Below are positions 22,311 to 31,175 of a DNA stretch of 64,000 nt, piece by piece. The stretch is from JBARDN01 sp050736695 (GTDB taxonomy: Bacteria > Desulfobacterota > Binatia > Binatales > Binataceae), in contig JBOHWH010000170.1 of NCBI GenBank assembly GCA_050736695.1, positions 4,958-68,957 on the forward strand. Direction: 5' to 3'. The first letter of the stretch is position 1; every line of letters begins with the position of its first letter. A program made the translations under genes and the position numbers. The notes beneath the pieces were generated by a model. It did not search any database, was not told the origin of the DNA, and saw only the letters and a program-made list of their open reading frames with translations.

Positions 22311-23621
22311 ATGCGTGTGGGGACTCGCTTGTGGGGAACAGGACTCCTGAGCGCCGCGGCCTCGATTGCGTTGGCCACATTAGTGGCCACGCCGGCCGTT
22401 GCTCAGGTTAAACCAGGTGATTTTATCACCGCCGATCAATCCGCGAAGGTCAAAAACCTCGTCTCTCCGGGAGTGCTTTACAAGGTCGAGCGCGGGATGT
22501 CGATGAAAATCGTACCGACCGAACGAATCGATTGGCCGCCGCCGTACAAAGATGCGACCGAGAAATACTCGGCGCAAGTGGACTTGTCGGCTGACCATCG
22601 TTCGCTCGTCGGCTATGTCGCCGGACAGCCGTTCCCGCTGATCGATGCCAACGATCCGTACGTCGCGACCAAGATCGCGTGGAACAACGTGTTCCGCCCG
22701 ATCAACAGCGACGACTACGATCTGCGCTATTTCGATTGCGACACCGTCTATACGGGCAAAAACAAGCCGTTCTTCGAAGTCGCCTACGGACAGCTCGGCC
22801 ATTACGCAGGCTATGATCTGGTCGGGCGCACCGAAGTCGATCCCCTGCCGACTGATCCGGACTTCAAGAAGACCAATCGTCTGTGGCTGTTCTTCCTCGG
22901 ACCCGAACTCGCCCCAGCGAATTCGCGTGGCACCAGCTTGCTGCGCTATCGCTACGCGCCGGAAAATCAGGGCGACGACACGTGGACCTGGGAGACCGGC
23001 TCGCGCCGCGTACGCCGGCTGGACGAAGCGATCAATTCGTCGGCAACCGGAGCGCAGACTTTCGACCCCGATCATTATTCGGGCTTCAATCCGAAGACCG
23101 AGGAATACGACTACCACTTCATGGGCGAGAAGCAGATGCTAGCGTGCGTGCGCGCCGAGCATTCGCCTGAGGTACGATGCCCCACCGATGGCGGCGGCAG
23201 TGCGTGTCCGGAAGTGTGGGAAATGCGCCATATGTACATTATCGAAGCGCTGCCCCGCAAAAGTAACAACTCCGGCGCGCTCGATTCACGTACCGTGATC
23301 TACGAAGACTCCGAAATGTGGTTCCAGCCGTATATCGATACCTATGACCGGCAAGGTCAGCTCTGGCGCAACCATATCTACTGGTCTGCGTTCCGCGACC
23401 GTCCGGTTCCCGACGCGAAAGTCGCGATCTATCCGTTCAAGCGCGAGTTCGTGGTCGGCGCGGCATCGACGGACGTGCAGAACGCGCTGGTGACGATGTG
23501 CTACCTGCCCGGCATGGAAACGCCGGAGCGCGAATGCTGGTACATCAACATGGGCGCGGTCGACAAGGGCTTCTTCACGCAGGAAGCCATGGTCAAGGGG
23601 GCAGTCAGCGGAGGACGTTAA
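22311..23621 (+). CDS. DUF1329 exported protein (LolA/LolB-like fold)
   Basis: A 436-residue protein with a Sec signal peptide (M-R-V-G-T-R-L-W, hydrophobic core, A-V-A|Q cleavage at about residue 29). The mature part matches DUF1329 proteins: W-P-P-P-Y-K-D-A-T-E-K-Y-S, the G-D-D-T-W-T-W-x-x-x-S-R-R-V-R-R-L strand block, and H-M-Y-I-I-E-A. The family resembles periplasmic lipoprotein or hydrophobic-ligand carriers and is often found with outer-membrane DUF1302 proteins and RND/MMPL lipid exporters. None is adjacent here. ATG 22311 is chosen over 22182 because it has GGAGG 6 nt upstream and is followed by the signal peptide. It has its own promoter and a strong terminator. Confidence 0.85.
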   Translation: MRVGTRLWGTGLLSAAASIALATLVATPAVAQVKPGDFITADQSAKVKNLVSPGVLYKVERGMSMKIVPTERIDWPPPYKDATEKYSAQVDLSADHRSLVGYVAGQPFPLIDANDPYVATKIAWNNVFRPINSDDYDLRYFDCDTVYTGKNKPFFEVAYGQLGHYAGYDLVGRTEVDPLPTDPDFKKTNRLWLFFLGPELAPANSRGTSLLRYRYAPENQGDDTWTWETGSRRVRRLDEAINSSATGAQTFDPDHYSGFNPKTEEYDYHFMGEKQMLACVRAEHSPEVRCPTDGGGSACPEVWEMRHMYIIEALPRKSNNSGALDSRTVIYEDSEMWFQPYIDTYDRQGQLWRNHIYWSAFRDRPVPDAKVAIYPFKREFVVGAASTDVQNALVTMCYLPGMETPERECWYINMGAVDKGFFTQEAMVKGAVSGGR

Positions 23622-23671
23622 GCGCGATCCGCTAAAATCTGCCTCGGGACTTACCTCAAGTCTGAATCGAC

Positions 23672-23699
23672 GCCGGCGGGATCATCGGATCCCGCCGGC
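23672..23699 (+). terminator. Rho-independent terminator of the DUF1329 gene
   Basis: GCCGGCGGGAT at 23672-23682 pairs perfectly with 23689-23699 around CATCGG and is followed by TTCTTG. Confidence 0.85.
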
Positions 23700-23780
23700 T
23701 TCTTGTGAAGCGGTGCAAAAACGGCGGGTTCACCGTTGCTGACACGCATCGGGACAGCGAGAACCGCGAGCTTCACAGAA

Positions 23781-24584
23781 TCAGGCGAAGGAGCCTGGTT
23801 TGCGCTTGGGGAACGCGAGCTGGCGCATCCGCTTGGGTGGTCCGTCGATGAATCCGATTGAATTCAGATAGAGCTCGCCGCCGAGCAGGCGGCGAAGCAC
23901 CGGCGACGCGCGATGCCATACTTCTTCGCGCACCGATACAAGATGATTTTCCTGCACACGCAGGAATGGCCGCACGTAGTAAGCGAATAGTGCGCGGCGC
24001 TGTCCGGCGCGGGTTACATTCGCACCCGTGCGATGCCACGTGTAGCCGTGCAGGATCGCGAGCGACCCTGCGGGCGCGATCAGCGGCACGCAGGTGTATT
24101 TCCGGCGCGGATCCGGATTGCAGCGCATCCGATGCGATCCGGGAACGTATTCGGTGCCGCCGTTTTCGAGCGTGAAGTTATCGAGGATCCAGATCGCGTT
24201 CGCCGCCAGCGGCACTTCCGGATGCGGCGGCGGCACGTAGCCCGAATCCGAATGCAACAGCATCGGCTCGCCGCCCGGCCCGGTCGTATTAGAGGAAAAT
24301 CCCGACAGGATAAAATCGCCGGCGAGGACTTGCTGCATTAGCGACATCACCGCCGGATCCTGCACCGCCGCCTCGAACACCTGGCCCTTGTTGACCAGGT
24401 TGAACACGCGCTGGTTGGCGCCTTCGGATTCGATAAATCCGACTCCCGCCGCGCGCTCGGACTGATTGAGCTCGTCCACCCGATCGCGCAGGCGAGCGAG
24501 CGTCTCGTGAGGCATAAAGTCCCGGATGAGCGCAATTCCGTCGCGCGCCAGGGTGGCAATCGTGCGGTCGAGATCAAAATCCAT
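23781..24584 (-). CDS. Phytanoyl-CoA dioxygenase (PhyH) family oxygenase
   Basis: A 267-residue Fe(II)/2-oxoglutarate-dependent oxygenase. The iron triad is visible as H-S-D-S-G (about residues 112-116) and a distal His in W-H-R-T-G-A-N (about 184), followed by the 2-oxoglutarate-binding Arg region R-R-A-L-F-A-Y-Y. The strand block G-G-T-E-Y-V-P-G-S-H-R between them is typical of PhyH. Members hydroxylate acyl-CoAs, antibiotics or osmolytes; the substrate is unknown here. The start M-D-F-D-L-D matches the family N-terminus (D-G-I-A-L-I-R-D-F). Monocistronic, downstream of the chrA pair. Confidence 0.9.
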   Translation of the reverse strand: MDFDLDRTIATLARDGIALIRDFMPHETLARLRDRVDELNQSERAAGVGFIESEGANQRVFNLVNKGQVFEAAVQDPAVMSLMQQVLAGDFILSGFSSNTTGPGGEPMLLHSDSGYVPPPHPEVPLAANAIWILDNFTLENGGTEYVPGSHRMRCNPDPRRKYTCVPLIAPAGSLAILHGYTWHRTGANVTRAGQRRALFAYYVRPFLRVQENHLVSVREEVWHRASPVLRRLLGGELYLNSIGFIDGPPKRMRQLAFPKRKPGSFA

Positions 24585-24669
24585 CGCGGACGCGGACCTC
24601 CGTCGGTTCCTGAACGATCGGTTAATGATGCAATATCCGAGGCTCGGTTGACAATCCCGCTGATGCAGG

Positions 24670-24689
24670 GGGCGGCTCGGGAGCCGCCC
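24670..24689. repeat. Perfect hairpin repeat GGGCGGCTC/GAGCCGCCC
   Basis: GGGCGGCTC at 24670-24678 and its complement at 24681-24689. No T-tract follows on the minus strand, so it is a poor terminator for chrA. It resembles the shorter element at 8401-8414. Confidence 0.5.
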
Positions 24690-24722
24690 GCGGACCTGAC
24701 GCGAACTGGGTTCGTTTGGGCT

Positions 24723-25265
24723 CTAATGTGCGAGCAGGAGGTACACGGTGCCCGACAGCAGCACGAGGATGCCGGGATTGATGTGCCGCCATAGCAGGAT
24801 CGCGCTGACGCCGAGCGCAATTCCGAGTCCGACCGGATTCATTCGTCCGGTGACTGGACTTACGATTGTAAGCTTTGCGATTGCGAAGGTTCCCGCGCAC
24901 ATCAAGCCGATTGCGACCGGCGCCATCCCGCGCTGCACCGAGAGGCGCCACGGCGAGCCCTCAAAATGTACCCACAGGCGATTCGCCAGCAAGGTGAGCA
25001 CGCAGTCGGGCAAGAAAAACGCAACGCCCACGATTGCCGCGCCAAGCGCGCCCATCAGCTTGTAGCCGATCACCATGACCATCAGCATGTTCGGCCCGGG
25101 GGCAACCTGGCCCAAGCTATAGATGTCGCGGAATCCTCTGTCGCTGAGTCCAAACCAATGCACTGTCGCATGCTGCATCTCGGGCAGCACGGCGGTGCCA
25201 CCTCCGACCGCAAGAACGCCCAGCATCGCGAACACCAGACCGAGCTTAACCAGTTGGGTTCTCAT
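24723..25265 (-). CDS. chrA: Chromate transporter ChrA, C-terminal half-type subunit
   Basis: A 180-residue membrane protein of the CHR family in the short (one-domain) form. It has about six hydrophobic segments. The conserved block G-G-G-T-A-V-L-P-E-M lies at about residues 21-30, followed by S-L-G-Q-V-A-P-G-P-N-M-L-M-V, the chromate-transporter signature. Short CHR proteins work as pairs of dissimilar halves, which fits the preceding gene 5 nt upstream. Exports chromate or a related oxyanion in known pairs, but the native substrate may be sulfate-like. Confidence 0.88.
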   Translation of the reverse strand: MRTQLVKLGLVFAMLGVLAVGGGTAVLPEMQHATVHWFGLSDRGFRDIYSLGQVAPGPNMLMVMVIGYKLMGALGAAIVGVAFFLPDCVLTLLANRLWVHFEGSPWRLSVQRGMAPVAIGLMCAGTFAIAKLTIVSPVTGRMNPVGLGIALGVSAILLWRHINPGILVLLSGTVYLLLAH

Positions 25266-25270
25266 GCGCT

Positions 25271-25918
25271 TTAGTGCCGGAGGTTTCCATGGCGTGGTCC
25301 GCGATGAAACGGCAAATGCAGCTCTGCCGACTGGGCATGAGATCGTTCAGTGCCGGGACGGTACATTAGGATTGCGAGCGGTCCGATAACCAGCAACACC
25401 CAGGCGAGCGAGATCTTGAAGATCGATACCGCCGCAAAAGTGACGAGAATAATCGAAAGGTCGGTCAGTTTCTGGAACTGGCGGCGTCCGAGTTGTAGCG
25501 TCACCACCGAAAGCATCCCCACCGCGGCGGCGGCGATTCCCAGCAGAAATTTACCGACCAGGGGATTATGCGGACGGTCGCTCCACAGGACTCCAAGCAC
25601 CATCACGATCACCGCTCCCGGGATCATCAGACCCGCGGTTGCGGCGATCGCGCCGGGGATTCCGCGAAGGTTATCGCCGACGATCACGGCGATATTGACC
25701 GAGTTCAGTCCCGGCAGAGTCTCAGAGATTTCAAGTGTGGCGAGAAAATCTTCATCGGTGAGCCACTTGGATCCGCCGACGACATACTCGCGCTCGTAGG
25801 CGACTACGCCGCCGCCGAAGCTGACCGCGCCGGCCATAAAGAAGAGCTTGAACAGATCGAACAGCGCGACTTTCTTCGCCGCCGGGGTGCTCTCACTCGC
25901 GGTGCTTGACGGTGGCAT
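25271..25918 (-). CDS. chrA: Chromate transporter ChrA, N-terminal half-type subunit
   Basis: A 215-residue membrane protein of the CHR family. Conserved segments F-M-A-G-A-V-S-F-G-G-G-V-V-A-Y-E-R-E and I-S-E-T-L-P-G-L-N-S-V-N-I-A-V are the half-type signatures. ATG 25918 (M-P-P-S-S-T) is chosen because the earlier in-frame ATG would overlap the upstream gene far into its C-terminus. Even so, the chosen start overlaps that gene by 26 bp, implying co-transcription. The partner half lies 5 nt downstream. The C-terminal tail is unusually His/Arg-rich (H-L-P-F-H-R-G-P-R-H). Confidence 0.85.
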   Translation of the reverse strand: MPPSSTASESTPAAKKVALFDLFKLFFMAGAVSFGGGVVAYEREYVVGGSKWLTDEDFLATLEISETLPGLNSVNIAVIVGDNLRGIPGAIAATAGLMIPGAVIVMVLGVLWSDRPHNPLVGKFLLGIAAAAVGMLSVVTLQLGRRQFQKLTDLSIILVTFAAVSIFKISLAWVLLVIGPLAILMYRPGTERSHAQSAELHLPFHRGPRHGNLRH

Positions 25919-26777
25919 TGCCCAATCCGTAAACCAGCGCGGTTTTGGTGGTTCCGCGCTCGATCCAGTCCGCGGCCCGCTTCTGCAGCCCGACATAGAA
26001 CTGTTCCGACAACTCGCGCGGCTTTTTATGCATCGCCTCGGGCCGGTCGAACTTGAGCTGGAACGCGAACTCGGCGACCAGCGGTTTCTCGACCTCGCGC
26101 ACTTTCCAAACCGCGACGTTGCACTTGGCGCTCAGATGGCCGCCGAAATCGAGCACGCCCAACTCGAACAGGTATTCGGCGATCGATGCGCCATGCACCG
26201 GCATCATCGTGGCCTTCGGATTTGCGCCGATGGTGCCGAGCGCGGGAAAGGCATTCGAGATTAATTCGATTTTTTGCGTGAGCAGAATATTGGGCGTATC
26301 GAGTTCGCAGTTATGCGAATAGACCAGCCGCATCCCGGCCGAGCCATCGTGCGGCACCAAGATCTCTTCTTTGAACTTGATCGTGTGGATGCACGGCAGG
26401 AGCGGGCGCACATCGACGGCCGCCGCGGTGGCTTTGTCCGAATGGCGGAACTTCAGCACCAGCTCGTGATTCGGCTCGGGCATCCCATGCTTGAAGAACG
26501 TGCGTTTACGCAGGATGAAGCCCGCGTTGTAGAGCTTGAAGTGCGGGGTGTCGAAGAACACCACTTCGCGAACCTGAGCGGACGAATCCTCTTCCATCTT
26601 GGTCAGATGCACGCCGAACTCCTTGGCGGCGTGATGCGCGACCTTCCAGAATTTGTGAAATGACGCCGGCTTGCGGAACTTGTCCGCGTCGAGCAGGAGC
26701 TTGTACTCGCGGTACTTGATCTCGTCGGCGGGTATCGGCTCGTAAAGAAGCTTGTTGTTTTTCGCCTGTGAGCTCAT
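25893..26777 (-). CDS. CYTH-like domain protein
   Basis: A 294-residue protein. R-E-Y-K-L-L-L near residue 22, F-F-D-T-P-H-F-K-L-Y-N-A-G-F-I-L-R-K-R at about 70-88, and H-E-L-V-L-K-F-R at about 100-107 match the strand pattern of CYTH/triphosphate tunnel proteins (Y-F-D-T-x-x-x-x-L-x-x-x-G-x-x-L-R-x-R). These bind triphosphates or polyphosphate. The N-terminal E-x-E-x-K of classic members is incomplete, so activity is uncertain. ATG 26777 (M-S-S-Q-A-K) is used; the earlier one adds non-conserved residues. It is upstream of and overlapping the chrA pair. Confidence 0.6.
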   Translation of the reverse strand: MSSQAKNNKLLYEPIPADEIKYREYKLLLDADKFRKPASFHKFWKVAHHAAKEFGVHLTKMEEDSSAQVREVVFFDTPHFKLYNAGFILRKRTFFKHGMPEPNHELVLKFRHSDKATAAAVDVRPLLPCIHTIKFKEEILVPHDGSAGMRLVYSHNCELDTPNILLTQKIELISNAFPALGTIGANPKATMMPVHGASIAEYLFELGVLDFGGHLSAKCNVAVWKVREVEKPLVAEFAFQLKFDRPEAMHKKPRELSEQFYVGLQKRAADWIERGTTKTALVYGLGNATVKHRE

Positions 26778-26945
26778 ACGAAATTTTTCTCGCGCTCCGC
26801 TAAGCCAGCGCCCCGCCCGCGCGCCGCGGTTCTTGACCCATCGAAGTACCAGTCTCATCGCCAAGGGTCAATTGTCCGGGCAAGCGTAGCACGAGATGCG
26901 CAGAGCGGCTTGCTTTCAATGCGAATTTTGCCGCATTTAGGGAAC

Positions 26946-28232
26946 ATGGATACCAATTCGAGCCTGTGGGTGCGGATGCAATCGGCGGTAGCCAGAGGCG
27001 TCAGCGTGTCGTTGCCGGTCTTCGCCGCCAGCGCCGAAAATGCGGAAATCCGCGATGTCGAAGGGCGCCGCTATATCGATTTCGCCGGAGGAATCGCCGT
27101 CCTCGGCGTCGGCCATCGCCATCCCCGCGTGATGGCCGCGGCCGAGGCTCAGCTCCGCGCGCTCACCCACGCGTGCTTCCAGGTCACTCCGTACGAATCG
27201 TACGTGCGCCTGGCAGAGCGGCTGAACGAGCTCGCGCCCGGGGCGAGTCCGAAGAAAACCATTTTTCTCACCACCGGTGCCGAAGCGATCGAGAACGCGG
27301 TCAAGATCGCGCGTTACGCGACCGGGCGGCCCGGCGTGATCGCATTCGATGGTGCGTTTCACGGACGCACGCTGATGGCGCTGGGGCTGACCGGCAAGAT
27401 GATTCCCTACAAAGCGGGCTTCGGGCCGTTTCCCGCCGATGTTTATCACGCGCCATTCCCGGACGAGTTCCACGGCGGAAGTACTGCCGAGTCGATCAAG
27501 GCGATCGAGGTGATTTTTCATTCGTCGATCGAGCCGGCGCGGGTCGCCGCGATTATCATCGAGCCTGTGCAGGGCGAGGGCGGCTTTAACGTCGCCCCGG
27601 CGGAGTTCCTGCGCGTGCTGCGCCGCCTGTGCGATCGGCACGGAATAAAGCTCATCGCCGATGAGGTGCAGACCGGCTTTGGCCGCACCGGACGGATGTT
27701 TGCGGTCGAGCATTCCGGGGTCGCGCCGGATTTGATCGCGATGGCGAAGAGCCTCGGCGGAGGATTCCCGCTTTCCGCCGTGACCGGCGCCGCCGATTTG
27801 ATGGATAGCGTGGCGCCGGGCGGCCTGGGCGGCACCTACGCCGGAAATCCGGTCGCCTGCGCGGCGGCGCTCGCGGTGCTCGACGTGATTCGTGAGGAAG
27901 ATATTCTCGCGCGCGCGGGGAAACTTGGGACGATGGTTCGGGCGCGGCTGCACAACATGCAACACGACGCGCGGTTCGATTGTATCGGCGACGTGCGCGG
28001 AGCCGGCGCGATGCTGGCGTTCGAGCTGGTCAAGGATCGCGCGACGCTCGAGCCCGCACCCGAGCTGACTCGCCGTCTGGTCCTGCGCGCCGCCGAGCGC
28101 GGCCTGATAATTTTGTCGTGCGGCATTCACGCCAACGTGATTCGCATCCTCGCGCCGCTGACCGCGCCACTGGAACAGGTGGACGAAGGCATGAGCATCC
28201 TGGAGGCATCGTTAACCGACGTGATCGGGTAA
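26946..28232 (+). CDS. gabT: 4-aminobutyrate aminotransferase-like class III transaminase
   Basis: A 428-residue PLP enzyme of the class III aminotransferase family, close to GabT in length and motifs. T-T-G-A-E-A-I-E-N-A-V-K-I-A-R at about residues 112-126, F-H-G-R-T near 140, I-I-E-P-V-Q-G-E-G-G-F, I-A-D-E-V-Q-T-G-F-G-R-T-G and the PLP-lysine segment A-M-A-K-S-L-G-G-G-F-P-L are all present. It would convert 4-aminobutyrate (or 5-aminovalerate) and 2-oxoglutarate to the semialdehyde and glutamate. ATG 26946 is preferred; the ATG at 26910 adds twelve non-conserved residues. No succinate semialdehyde dehydrogenase is next to it. Confidence 0.92.
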   Translation: MDTNSSLWVRMQSAVARGVSVSLPVFAASAENAEIRDVEGRRYIDFAGGIAVLGVGHRHPRVMAAAEAQLRALTHACFQVTPYESYVRLAERLNELAPGASPKKTIFLTTGAEAIENAVKIARYATGRPGVIAFDGAFHGRTLMALGLTGKMIPYKAGFGPFPADVYHAPFPDEFHGGSTAESIKAIEVIFHSSIEPARVAAIIIEPVQGEGGFNVAPAEFLRVLRRLCDRHGIKLIADEVQTGFGRTGRMFAVEHSGVAPDLIAMAKSLGGGFPLSAVTGAADLMDSVAPGGLGGTYAGNPVACAAALAVLDVIREEDILARAGKLGTMVRARLHNMQHDARFDCIGDVRGAGAMLAFELVKDRATLEPAPELTRRLVLRAAERGLIILSCGIHANVIRILAPLTAPLEQVDEGMSILEASLTDVIG

Positions 28233-28423
28233 ATGCTCGTTGACAGTAGTTGTCGTCGGCGCGGCGGCACGCTCGGCCTCTCCATAATAAGGCGATCCCG
28301 GCGATTGCATATTCAGGCGCGACCCAACTTGATACCCCGATCGGCGGATGTTAGCTTCGCGGACGGCTGGCCGCGATAAGCTTTGCGTTGCTCGAATCTG
28401 CGCGCGGCGAGCGGACCGCACCA

Positions 28424-29326
28424 ATGAGTGAGCATCGAAGGCTTCCTGACTTTATCGCGGTGGGCCCGCAACGCACCGGCACGACTTGGCTGCATCAGGT
28501 GCTGGCAGGCCGCGTCGGCCTGCCGGAAACCAAGGAAACCGATTTCTTTTTGAAAAATTTCGACCGCGGCCTCGATTGGTACCTGGCGTTTTTCGACGCG
28601 TGTCCAAGCGGGGCGCCGATCGGCGAAATCGACCCCAACTATTTCGGCGCAGCGGCCGCGCGCGAGCGGATTGCCGCGATGCTGCCGCGGTGCAGGGTTA
28701 TCGTTTCGCTGCGCGACCCGACCGAGCGCGCATGGTCGTCGTATCGTACGATGCGCCGCGACGCGTGGACGCGCATCGGTTTCGAGGCGACAGTCATGCG
28801 CAATGAGATCATCCGCGAATCGAGCCGCTACGCGTTCCATCTGGCCAATTGGCAGCGCGACTTCGGCGCGGATCGCGTGATGGTCTGCCTCTATGATGAT
28901 CTCGAAGCCGATCCGCAGGCGTATCTTGATCGGATCTGCGAGTTTATCGGCGCGCCGCCGATCACGGTTCGCGGCACCCCTGGCGCGACCGAGCGCGTCA
29001 ACACGGTCACCGAGGCTCCGCGCAACCGCAAGCTCGCGCAAAGCGCGCGCGATGCGCGCGACTGGCTCGCGATGCATCGGTGGCATCGCACGGGCCGCGC
29101 GCTCGGACGGCTCGGGCTGTGGCGCTTCGCGTTTGCCGGCGGTGAGGAGTTTGGCGCGATGGATCGCGCCGCCGAAGCGCGCCTGCGCGAATATTTTCTT
29201 CCCGAGATCGAAGAGCTCGAAGTGCTGATTGGCCGCGACCTGGACTCATGGAAGCGTCCACACGCGCGCGAAACTGTGGCCGCGGGTCAGGCAGGCTATG
29301 CCAATGCGAGCGGTGCGGGAGCGTAG
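28424..29326 (+). CDS. Sulfotransferase 1 (heparan/NDST-like, carbohydrate type)
   Basis: A 300-residue PAPS-dependent sulfotransferase. The 5'-phosphosulfate loop is G-P-Q-R-T-G-T-T-W-L-H near residue 14. K-E-T-D-F-F ... R-G-L-D-W-Y (about 45-62) and the 3'-phosphate motif V-S-L-R-D-P-T-E-R-A-W-S-S-Y (about 98-111) follow. The K-E-x-x-F-F...G-x-x-W-Y pattern is shared with heparan sulfate sulfotransferases, so a sugar acceptor is likely. ATG 28424 (M-S-E-H-R-R-L-P) fits both paralogues downstream. First gene of a six-gene array with touching or overlapping ends. Confidence 0.88.
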   Translation: MSEHRRLPDFIAVGPQRTGTTWLHQVLAGRVGLPETKETDFFLKNFDRGLDWYLAFFDACPSGAPIGEIDPNYFGAAAARERIAAMLPRCRVIVSLRDPTERAWSSYRTMRRDAWTRIGFEATVMRNEIIRESSRYAFHLANWQRDFGADRVMVCLYDDLEADPQAYLDRICEFIGAPPITVRGTPGATERVNTVTEAPRNRKLAQSARDARDWLAMHRWHRTGRALGRLGLWRFAFAGGEEFGAMDRAAEARLREYFLPEIEELEVLIGRDLDSWKRPHARETVAAGQAGYANASGAGA

Positions 29327-30292
29327 ATGCGGGTGGCGCGCGTGTCGATAATTATTCCGGCGTACAACGCCGCCCATACGATCGGGCAGGCGCTGGAAAG
29401 CGCGCTCGCGCAGACCTTTAGCGATTGTGAAATTATAGTCGTCGATGACGGTTCGACGGACGCGCTGGAATCGGCGCTGGCGCCATATCGCGATCGGATC
29501 AGTCTTATCCGGCGGAGAAATCGCGGAATCGCCGCCGCGAGGAACGCCGGAGTCGCCGGCGCCGGTGGCGAGTACCTGGCATTTCTGGACGCGGACGACA
29601 TCTGGATGCCGGAGCGGATCGAGAAAACGGTTTCGGTGCTCGATTCCGATCCGCGATGCGTGCTGGCTTTTGGCGGCGCTCTGACCATCGATTCGGACGG
29701 AACCCATACCGGCGAGTATTCGATAGAGCCGGATTCCAATCTCAATCCCGGCCTGGCCGAAATCGTTTCGGGCCGGGCGCCGCTCAAGGCGAGCTCGATT
29801 CTGATGCGGCGTGCGATCTTCGAGCGCGTGGGCGGCTTCGATGAGGCTGCGTTCGGTCGCACCGCCGGCGGCGCGGCGCCGTATCTCTATGCGCTCGCGA
29901 GCGAGCACGGCACTATTCGAATCGTTGCGGAACCGCTGATGAAATATCGCGTCGTGCCGACCCGCAACCGAATGTGGAAATATGAGGCGGGGCGCCGCAT
30001 CCTGGTGCGAAAATGGCGCGCCCGTTACGGCAGGAAAATTCGCCCCGCGCTCAGAATACAAATCAAGGCGTGGGTCCGTGAGTGGAATCAACTCGGCATC
30101 AACGCGATTGAACGAGTTAATCTCAAGGTTGCCCGTTCCGCGTTTCGCGCCGCGTTGCGTTTGGAACCGTGGAACCGGCAGGTAAGGGCGCATCTTCTGC
30201 GAACCTATCTTCCGGCGCGGATGGTGGCGCGGATGTCCGAGCGCCGCACCGCGCGCAAACGCGTTCAGCGCGCGGCGCGGACGAAGACGTGA
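29327..30292 (+). CDS. Family 2 glycosyltransferase 1
   Basis: A 321-residue GT-A fold glycosyltransferase. I-I-I-P-A-Y-N-A-A at about residues 8-16, the V-V-D-D-G-S-T-D motif at 38-45 and the metal-binding D-A-D-D (F-L-D-A-D-D-I-W) at about 87-94 define GT2. The C-terminal ~90 residues are basic and helical (A-R-S-A-F-R-A-A-L-R-L-E-P-W), a tail also present in the other two GT2 proteins of the array. It begins directly after the stop of sulfotransferase 1, and its stop overlaps the next start by 4 bp. No transmembrane segment is seen. Confidence 0.9.
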   Translation: MRVARVSIIIPAYNAAHTIGQALESALAQTFSDCEIIVVDDGSTDALESALAPYRDRISLIRRRNRGIAAARNAGVAGAGGEYLAFLDADDIWMPERIEKTVSVLDSDPRCVLAFGGALTIDSDGTHTGEYSIEPDSNLNPGLAEIVSGRAPLKASSILMRRAIFERVGGFDEAAFGRTAGGAAPYLYALASEHGTIRIVAEPLMKYRVVPTRNRMWKYEAGRRILVRKWRARYGRKIRPALRIQIKAWVREWNQLGINAIERVNLKVARSAFRAALRLEPWNRQVRAHLLRTYLPARMVARMSERRTARKRVQRAARTKT

Positions 30293-31167
30293 ACGCAAGC
30301 GCGGCCGCGAAGCTGCCGGATTTTATCGCGGTCGGACCGGGACGCACCGCGACCACATGGCTGCACGAGAAGCTCAAAGGCCGCGTCGATCTTCCCGCGG
30401 GCATCAAGGAAACCGATTTTTTTACGACCAACTACGCCCGGGGCATCGATTGGTACGCGCGCCATTTTCGCTCCGCCTCGGGCGCGCGGCCGATTGGCGA
30501 AGTGAATCCATATTTCGGATTCCCCGAAGCCGCCGAACGTATTGCGCGCCATATTCCGCGGTGCAAAATCATCTGCACATTTCGAAATCCGGTCGAGCGA
30601 ATTTATTCGTCGTACAAACTTTGGCGCCATTACACCCAGACCAGCCTGCCCATAGACGAATTTCTGGTTAAAGTGCCGCAGATTATCGAGGTCACGCGCT
30701 ACGCCAAACATCTGCCCGATTGGCAATCGCGTTTCGGCGCCGAACGCGTGCTGGTCCTGTTAAACGACGACCTGCGCGCCGACCCGCGGGAGTTTTTGGA
30801 TTGCGTCTGCGATTTTATCGGAATCGCGCGATATCCGGTTCCCTCGGCTGGAGCCGGAGCGGAAATGATCAACTCGATCGACGATCTGCCGCGCTATCCG
30901 GGCGTCGCGCGCCGCGCGCGCCATATGATGTACTGGCTGGAGGAGCGGCAGGCGTACGCGCTGTTGAATTTGCTGGAACGCGCGGGAGTCTGGCGCTGGA
31001 CCTTCGGCGGCGGCGAGAAGTTCGGTCCGATCGATCCGAAGATCGATGCTCATCTGCGCGAAATGTTTCTGCCGGAAATCGAGGCGCTGGAGAAAATGAT
31101 CGGACGCGATCTGTCGGCGTGGAAAACTCCCGCGGACGCCGCGCCGCCGCGCGAACCCGTCCGCTGA
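30289..31167 (+). CDS. Sulfotransferase 2
   Basis: A 292-residue paralogue of sulfotransferase 1. The loop G-P-G-R-T-A-T-T-W-L-H at about residues 16-26, K-E-T-D-F-F-T-T-N-Y-A-R-G-I-D-W-Y and C-T-F-R-N-P-V-E-R-I-Y-S-S-Y give the PAPS and acceptor elements. The Asp of the 3' motif is Asn (R-N-P) here. GTG 30289 is chosen because it overlaps the preceding TGA by 4 bp and gives an N-terminus in line with the paralogues; the longer ATG (30169) reads through the glycosyltransferase gene in another frame. Middle gene of the array. Confidence 0.86.
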   Translation: MNASAAAKLPDFIAVGPGRTATTWLHEKLKGRVDLPAGIKETDFFTTNYARGIDWYARHFRSASGARPIGEVNPYFGFPEAAERIARHIPRCKIICTFRNPVERIYSSYKLWRHYTQTSLPIDEFLVKVPQIIEVTRYAKHLPDWQSRFGAERVLVLLNDDLRADPREFLDCVCDFIGIARYPVPSAGAGAEMINSIDDLPRYPGVARRARHMMYWLEERQAYALLNLLERAGVWRWTFGGGEKFGPIDPKIDAHLREMFLPEIEALEKMIGRDLSAWKTPADAAPPREPVR

Positions 31168-31175
31168 CGTTCGCG

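Noticed and set aside
26937..28130. 397-codon minus-strand frame opposite gabT
   Set aside because: Shadow of the class III transaminase, with His/Arg-rich low-information sequence.
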